From an uncultured Clostridia bacterium (lineage in GTDB: Bacteria > Bacillota > Clostridia > Lachnospirales > Anaerotignaceae), in the NCBI GenBank assembly GCA_910586765.1, contig CAJUJJ010000050.1, positions 1,388 to 12,862 of the forward strand: a stretch of DNA of 11,475 bases. Direction: 5' to 3'. The notes below the pieces were generated by a model that worked only from the letters and a program-made list of their open reading frames with translations, had not been told where the DNA came from and did no database searches. Below, in pieces: positions 6,563 through 11,475 of the stretch. Both the position numbers and the translations under genes were made by a program. Every line of letters starts with the position of its first letter. Positions within the stretch are counted from its first letter, which is position 1.

Positions 6563-6654
6563 ATTTCAGCAATATTTAGAAAGGAATGATAGCTATAATT
6601 TACATAAAATATTTGCCAATTTGTCGTGGACACCCATATGACAATGAAATAAAG

Positions 6655-6701
6655 GACAAGGGGCTCGCCCCTTGTCAGTGTAGGCAAGCCTACACTGACA
6701 A
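6655..6701. repeat. Overlapping double hairpin C/D
   Basis: Hairpin C is GACAAGGGGC, TC, GCCCCTTGTC (6655-6676, perfect 10 bp). Hairpin D is TTGTCAGTGTAGGC, AA, GCCTACACTGACAA (6672-6701, perfect 14 bp). The two compete for TTGTC (6672-6676), since GACAA occurs on both outer sides. The GC-rich core stands out from the AT-rich surroundings. In outline (first hairpin of 22-26 nt, second of about 30 nt, shared bases, GGC-n-GCC core) it parallels 6123-6174. It lies in the probable leader of the downstream gene. Confidence 0.75.
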
Positions 6702-6724
6702 TTCCCCTTTCCTAACATTTCATA

Positions 6725-6752
6725 TTTATAAAATTTCTATAAAAAGTATAAT
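6725..6752 (+). promoter_or_regulatory. Possible proximal promoter for the large surface protein
   Basis: An exact TATAAT (6747-6752) has a weak -35 (TTTATA, 6725-6730) 16 bp upstream. It would give a leader of about 46 nt and avoid the hairpins. The weak -35 and local AT-richness keep confidence low. Confidence 0.35.
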
Positions 6753-6785
6753 ATATAAGTATCATTTTAGCGATATTTTAATATT

Positions 6786-6795
6786 AAAGGAGGGG
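6786..6795 (+). promoter_or_regulatory. Ribosome binding site of the large surface protein
   Basis: AAAGGAGGGG ends nine bases before ATG 6805; the core GGAGG is 11 bases away, slightly long but within the range used by Firmicutes. No other start codon follows before the signal peptide. Confidence 0.85.
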
Positions 6796-6804
6796 AAATA
6801 AAAA

Positions 6805-9800
6805 ATGATACAAAAAAAGCAAAAAAGCAATATCATAGCTTATATACTTATAGTATGTATGTTAGCGGGATTGTTTCCAACTGCGACATTTGCACAGCAA
6901 GAACAGACATTTATATGCGAAAAAGAATTACATACGCACGAAGAACAATGTTTTGATGACGATGAAAATTTAATTTGTGAGTTAGAGGAGCACACGCATA
7001 CAGAAAAATGTTTGTCAGAGAGTGCAAAAGGAGATACACAACAACAAACTCCAGAAGACAACGAGCAAAATAAAACAGAGGAACAAGCTCCAAAAGACGA
7101 CGAACAAGACAAAACAGAGGAACAAGCTCCAAAAGACAACGAACAAGACAAAACAGAGGAACAAGCTCCAAAAGACGACGAACAAGACAAAACAGAGGAG
7201 CAAGCTCCAAAAGACGACGAGCAGGACAAAACAGAGGAGCAAACTCCAGAAGACAACGAGCAGCAAACAGAACAACAAATGCAGCCTAAAAAAGCAGCGA
7301 GGGCAGCAAGAATAGCAACAGATTGTAATGGAAATCACGATAGTTGGACAAAATTGACAACAAGTAATTTAACTATTACAAGTAGTGGAAATTACTATTT
7401 AGATGAACTAGATAAGACGCTTGAAATATCAAAAATGCTTCTGATTGAAGGAGAAAGTGTAGATGTAACATTATGTTTGAATGGAAATACATTAGAATAT
7501 ATAGGAAGTGACAAAACCCCAGTTATTCAAGTAGGGTATGGTGCAACATTAACATTGTGCGATTGTGAAGGAAATGGTGTAATTACTGGTGGTACTGATG
7601 TTGGTGGCATTTATGTAGTTTCTTCAAAGAATGGTGATACTACAGGAGCAAGTGGAACAAAATCAAGTACACTTATTATGAATGGTGGTAACATTCGTGA
7701 TAATATTAGTACTATAGATCAAAATGGTAATAGTGCTGGTGTTTATGTGATTGATAGTACATTTACTATGAATGGTGGCACTATTACAAATAATGAAGCT
7801 GGTTTTAATGGTGGCGGTGTTTATATGAACAACGGCAGCACATTTACTATGAATAATGGAACTATCAGCGAAAATGTAGCAAATGACAGTGGTGGTGGTG
7901 TTGCTGTTATGAATTACTGTACATTTACTATGAATGGCGGTCAAATTGGCGGTGATGGTGATAAAGACACTGACTACAATCTAGCATCAGTTTATGGTGG
8001 TGGTGTTTATGTAAATGGTGGCACATTTAATATGAAAGGTGGTAAAATAGGCGGCACTAATGAAAACGGAGCAAATTTATCATTTTATGATGGTGGTGGT
8101 GTCTATATAAACGGACAATATTTAGAAACTGCATTTACAATGACAGGTGGTACGATTGACAATAATGCTGCTTTGTGGAATCAGAATGATAATTCTCCCT
8201 ATTATGGCAGTGGTGGCGGTGTATTTGTAACAGGCAAAGATGCTACATTCACTATGAATAAAGGTCAAATTAACAAAAATATAGCTATATTAGCTGGTGG
8301 CGGTGTCGCTGTTGATAGTGGTGCTACATTTACTATGGAAAGTGGAACGCTAGATAGTAATGGAGCAATGTTCATGGGCGGCGGTGTATTTGTTAATACT
8401 ACTATTGCTACTGGCAGTGAGAAAAAAAGCAGTTTTCAACTAAATAATGGCACAATTAGTAATAATACAGTAGACGACGGCTATGGTGGCGGTGTTTATG
8501 TACTTGCAAGTAATTTTACCATGGAAGGTGGCAATATTGACCATAATATAGTAGGAAGAGACCAAGATGGTGGTGCTGGTCTTGGTGGTGGTGTCTATAT
8601 TAGATATGCAGAAGATGGCTCTTTTAATCCAATTACTGGAGGAGAAGGTACATTTACTATGAGTGGTGGCACAATAGGAAGTAACAAAGCAGAAATATAT
8701 GGCGGCGGTGTTTATGTAAATGGTAGTGAATTTACTATGAATGGTAGTAGTAGCATTAATAAAAATGAAGCATATCATGGTGCTGGTGTTTTTATAGATT
8801 CTGGTGCTAACATAGGTACTGATACCAAATTTACTATGAATAATGGTAGCGTTATCAGTGAAAATATAGCTAGTGGCTATGCAGGCGGTGTATACGTAAA
8901 TAATAGTAATTTTATTATGAATGGAAATAGTAGTATCAATAAAAATAAAGCTAATGCTGGTGCTAGTGTTGCTGGTGGTGTTTATGTGCAATCTGCTAAT
9001 GTTATTATGAATGATAATAGTATTATTAATGAAAATGAAACTGAAGGCAGTGGTGGCGGTGTTGCTATTATAAGTGGCTTGGGAAGTACATTTGCTATGA
9101 ATGACAATAGTGCTATCAGTAAAAATAAAGCTAGTGCTGGTGGTGCTGTTGTTATGAGAAATGACAGCAAATTTACTATGAATGATAATAGTAGTATCAA
9201 TGAAAATACAGCTAATGTTGGAAGTGCTGTTCATATGAGTGGTGACAGCGAATTTACTATGAATGAAAGTAGTAGTATTATTAATAATATAGTTAAGATA
9301 TTTGGTGGTAGTGTTTACTTTAGCGGTAAGGTATTTAATGTATCTGGTGCTGTTGTAGTTGCTGATAATACAGGTACAGATGATACTTCTAGTAATGTAA
9401 ATCTTTCATCAAACGGAAAAACAGTTACTGTAACAGAAGCACTGACAGAAGGTGCTGCTATTGGTGTTACTCCATATAGTCCTCCTACAGAAGGAAATCC
9501 AGTCACAATCGCTCAAGGCAGTGGTTATACAGTTAAAGAGACTGACAAAGCTTATTTTACAAGTGACAACAATTATATTGTAGATTTTAAAGATGATAAA
9601 ATTGTTTTAAGACTTCCTTACACTTATACTGTAACATTTGATAATAATGATGGTTCAACATCACCTACAACAACACAAATAACAGTAACAGAAGGACAAA
9701 AAGTAGACGAAACAAAAATTCCTGCTGACCCAACTAGAGATGGATATGCTTTTGTAGGCTGGTACAAAGAAGCAGAATGTATAAATGAATTTGATTTTGA

Positions 9801-11460
9801 AACTGAAATAACTGAAAACACAACAGTTTATGCAAAATGGGGTAAAATAGTAACTATAACATTTGATACTGATGGTGGCAGTACTGTAGCACCTCAAAAA
9901 ATAGCAGAAGGACAAAAAGCAAAAGAGCCTGAAACTATTCCAACAAAAGATGGATTTATATTTGCAGGCTGGTACAAAGAAGCAGATTGTACAAATAAAT
10001 TTAATTTTGAAACTGAAATAATAAATGCAGATACAAAAGTTTATGCGAAATGGGCTGAAAAAGTAACAATCACATTCCAAAGCAATGGCGGCAGTGCTGT
10101 AGATAACTTAGATATAGCAAAAGGTGGAACAGCAGAACGACCTGCTGACCCAACAAGAAACGGTTATATTTTTGTAGGTTGGTATAGTGATGAAGAATTG
10201 ACAACAGAGTATGATTTTACGCAAGCAGTAACAACAGATATTACTTTGTATGCAAAATGGCAAAAAGCACCTAATAATTCATCAAAAAAATATAGCATCA
10301 GCGGTACTGTAAAATATCAAAATGGTGTTGCAATACAAAATGCTGTTGTAAAGGCAAATAGTATTACTGCTGTGACAGATGAGCAAGGCAAATATCTGCT
10401 TTCAAATTTATCTTCTGGTGTATATGATATTATAGCTACTATTACAGTTGATGGTAGCGAAAAAACTGCTTCTAAAAGAGTTAGTTTGATAAGTGGCAAT
10501 GTGAACGATGCCGATATTATATTCACTATGGACGACGTTAGCACAGAAATCAAATTGCCTAGCGGAGGAAGCTCTGGAGAGTTAGACACAGGTGACATTA
10601 TTGTAAAAGGATTAGACGAAGAAGCCAAAAAACATTCTGAGCCTGATGCTAGTGTAAAATTGACATTGACAATACAATCTGAAGACAATGACAGCAACCA
10701 AGAAGCTAAAAAAGCGATACAAAAAAAAGCAAAACAATCTAAATTAGAAGGCTTTGATGTTTCATTAGAAAAAGCTGTTACAAAAAATGGCGTAACTACT
10801 ACTACAAAAATAGAACAAACACAAACTGTATTAGAGTTGATAGTGCCTTTTGACACTTCCGACAAACAAAATGTGTCTGTTTATCGCTATTATGATGGCA
10901 AAGCAAGTCAACTCAAAAAATTAAATAGTGAACCTACTGTATTGCAAGATGGTACTTTCTGGATTGAAAAAGACCGTATTCACATTTATATTGACAAAAT
11001 GGCATATTATGCTATTGTTTACGACAAAAAATCATCTGAAAAACCAACAAGCAATGGCAGAACAGGTACTTGGGTAAAAGATGACAAAACAGATAACAAA
11101 GATAATACAGAAAATGAAACTCCAGTAATACCAAATACAAAACCAGATGAAAAAATACCACAAATGGATTACAGCAACTGCACAAAAGACAGTAATTGTC
11201 CTTTGACAAAATTTGTCGATATGAATGTTAATCAGTGGTATCACGACGGTGTACATTATTGTATAGAAAAAGGTTTGATGTCTGGTACAAGCAGCACCAC
11301 ATTTGACCCTAATGCGAATGCAACACGTGCTATGATTGTAGCGATACTTTGGAGAATAGAAAATCAACCTATGGTAAATGAAACAATAGCTTTTACAGAT
11401 GTACAACAAAATGCTTATTATAAAGATGCAGTATGTTGGGCGGTCAGCGTTGGCATTATA
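6805..11460 (+). CDS. Large SLH-anchored adhesin-type protein: beta-helix plus InlB B-repeats (3' truncated)
   Basis: One frame stays open from ATG 6805 to the contig end, giving 1552 genomic residues. Order of parts: Sec signal peptide (residues 1-30, cut after TFA); two C-x4-H-x-H-x3-C motifs (Cys38/His43/His45/Cys49 and Cys58/His63/His65/Cys69); an acidic 13-residue repeat stalk (85-153); a strand-rich cap (173-286, with LCLNGNTLEY and ATLTLCDCEGNG); 18 beta-helix rungs of the F-T-M-N-G-G-T-I-x-x-N type (287-855); three InlB/Listeria-Bacteroides B-repeats (about 942-1012, 1013-1083, 1084-1152), each with G-Y/F-x-F-x-GWY and ending AKW; a carboxypeptidase-regulatory-like beta-sandwich (1162-1240); a pre-SLH domain ending YYAIVYD (to about 1397); a charged linker; one SLH module (1470-1520, TRAM at the TRAE position) and the start of a second (from 1530). 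SLH modules hold such proteins on secondary wall polysaccharide. The domain set is typical of gut-clostridial adhesins; the ligand is unknown. The end is artificial: adapter sequence follows. Confidence 0.93.
7057..7263 (+). repeat. 39-bp repeat coding a 13-residue acidic stalk (five copies plus partials)
   Basis: Units start at 7057, 7096, 7135, 7174 and 7213 and read D-D/N-E-Q-D-K-T-E-E-Q-A-P-K. Internal copies are nearly identical at DNA level and vary mainly at GAC/AAC and CAA/CAG wobbles. A partial unit precedes and follows. The stalk would hold the Cys/His motifs away from the beta-helix. Copy number can change without frameshift. Confidence 0.92.
7663..9369 (+). repeat. 18 beta-helix rungs in two subtypes
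   Basis: Rungs recur every 20-45 residues with a G-G-G-V-Y/F-V turn between them. The first 11 follow F-T-M-N-G-G-T-I-x-x-N. From about 8728 onward seven rungs instead read F-T-M-N-x-x-S-S-I-N-x-N. The change suggests the domain was extended by amplification of a second rung type. Such right-handed beta-helices form elongated surface rods. Confidence 0.88.
9628..10260 (+). repeat. Three InlB-type B-repeats (about 70 residues each)
   Basis: Each copy runs from V-T-x-T-F through D-G-G, a G-Y/F-x-F-x-GWY core and a YAKW end. Copies one and two are the closest pair (FAGWYKEADC against FVGWYKEAEC); copy three is more divergent (FVGWYSDEEL). This matches the Listeria-Bacteroides repeat family found as spacer domains in surface proteins. 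Confidence 0.9.
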
Positions 11461-11475
11461 AGATCGGAAGAGCGT
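11461..11475. other. Residual Illumina adapter at the contig end (not genomic)
   Basis: The last 15 bases, AGATCGGAAGAGCGT, are identical to the beginning of the standard Illumina TruSeq-type adapter. If translated they would add RSEER to an SLH module in place of the usual continuation after GII. They should be trimmed. Confidence 0.95.

Noticed and set aside
6586..6801. 71-codon plus-strand frame in the intergenic region
   Set aside because: It reads straight through the palindromes at 6655-6701, its AAAGGA abuts the ATG too closely to act as a ribosome binding site, and the product has no sensible composition.
7015..7338. Several minus-strand and alternate-frame open frames of Leu/Val/Phe or Lys/Gln repeats
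   Set aside because: These are shadows of the 39-bp repeat in the real frame; any stop-free repeat yields them on all frames.
8440..9234. 264-codon minus-strand open frame
   Set aside because: It is the antisense of the beta-helix rungs (Ile/Thr/Ser-rich low complexity), without start signals.

Overview
This looks like a contig from a low-GC, Gram-positive (monoderm) Firmicute, most likely an anaerobic gut-type clostridium. The signs are AT-rich codon choice, strong GGAGG-type ribosome binding sites, intrinsic terminators, Sec signal peptides and SLH (S-layer homology) cell-wall anchoring. The species assignment is inference; there is no rRNA or other marker gene. The window is almost entirely a surface-protein locus with four protein genes, two of them cut by the contig ends.

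Layout. (1) 1-422, plus strand: the C-terminal end of a protein built from near-identical 84-residue (252-bp) tandem repeats. The gene is cut by the contig start. (2) 423-690: no gene. It holds four or five stem-loops and then a clear intrinsic terminator, so it is a structured 3' UTR or a small RNA. (3) 691-887: AT-rich promoter region with a possible sigma-D (flagellar) type promoter. (4) 888-2381, plus: an unrecognised 497-residue protein without a signal peptide, with a faintly flagellin-like N terminus. (5) 2402-2433: a perfect bidirectional terminator between convergent genes. (6) 2444-6019, minus: a 1191-residue secreted protein with three N-terminal SLH modules, a beta-helix-like region, a Ser/Gly linker, duplicated beta-sandwich modules, a Pro-Glu stalk and an acidic tail of 12-residue repeats.

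(7) 6020-6804: a 785-bp divergent intergenic region without a convincing gene. It contains promoters facing both ways, a shared exact 16-nt repeat at two -10 regions, operator-like palindromes, and two unusual pairs of abutting, overlapping hairpins (6123-6174 and 6655-6701). The stretch 6272-6417 is AT-rich and shows nothing definable. (8) 6805-11460, plus: a very large secreted adhesin-type protein, open to the end of the contig. It has a signal peptide, two C-x4-H-x-H-x3-C motifs, a 13-residue repeat stalk, 18 beta-helix rungs, three InlB-type B-repeats, a carboxypeptidase-regulatory-like fold, a pre-SLH domain and C-terminal SLH modules. The second SLH module is cut.

The last 15 bases (11461-11475) are not genomic. 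They match the common Illumina adapter start, so the gene is broken by adapter read-through. The contig start is also an assembly break: its first 55 bases recur exactly at 253-307.

Together the two divergent SLH proteins look like non-covalently wall-anchored, repeat-stalked surface proteins that may share regulation. No enzyme, transporter, mobile-element gene, tRNA, rRNA or CRISPR array was seen.
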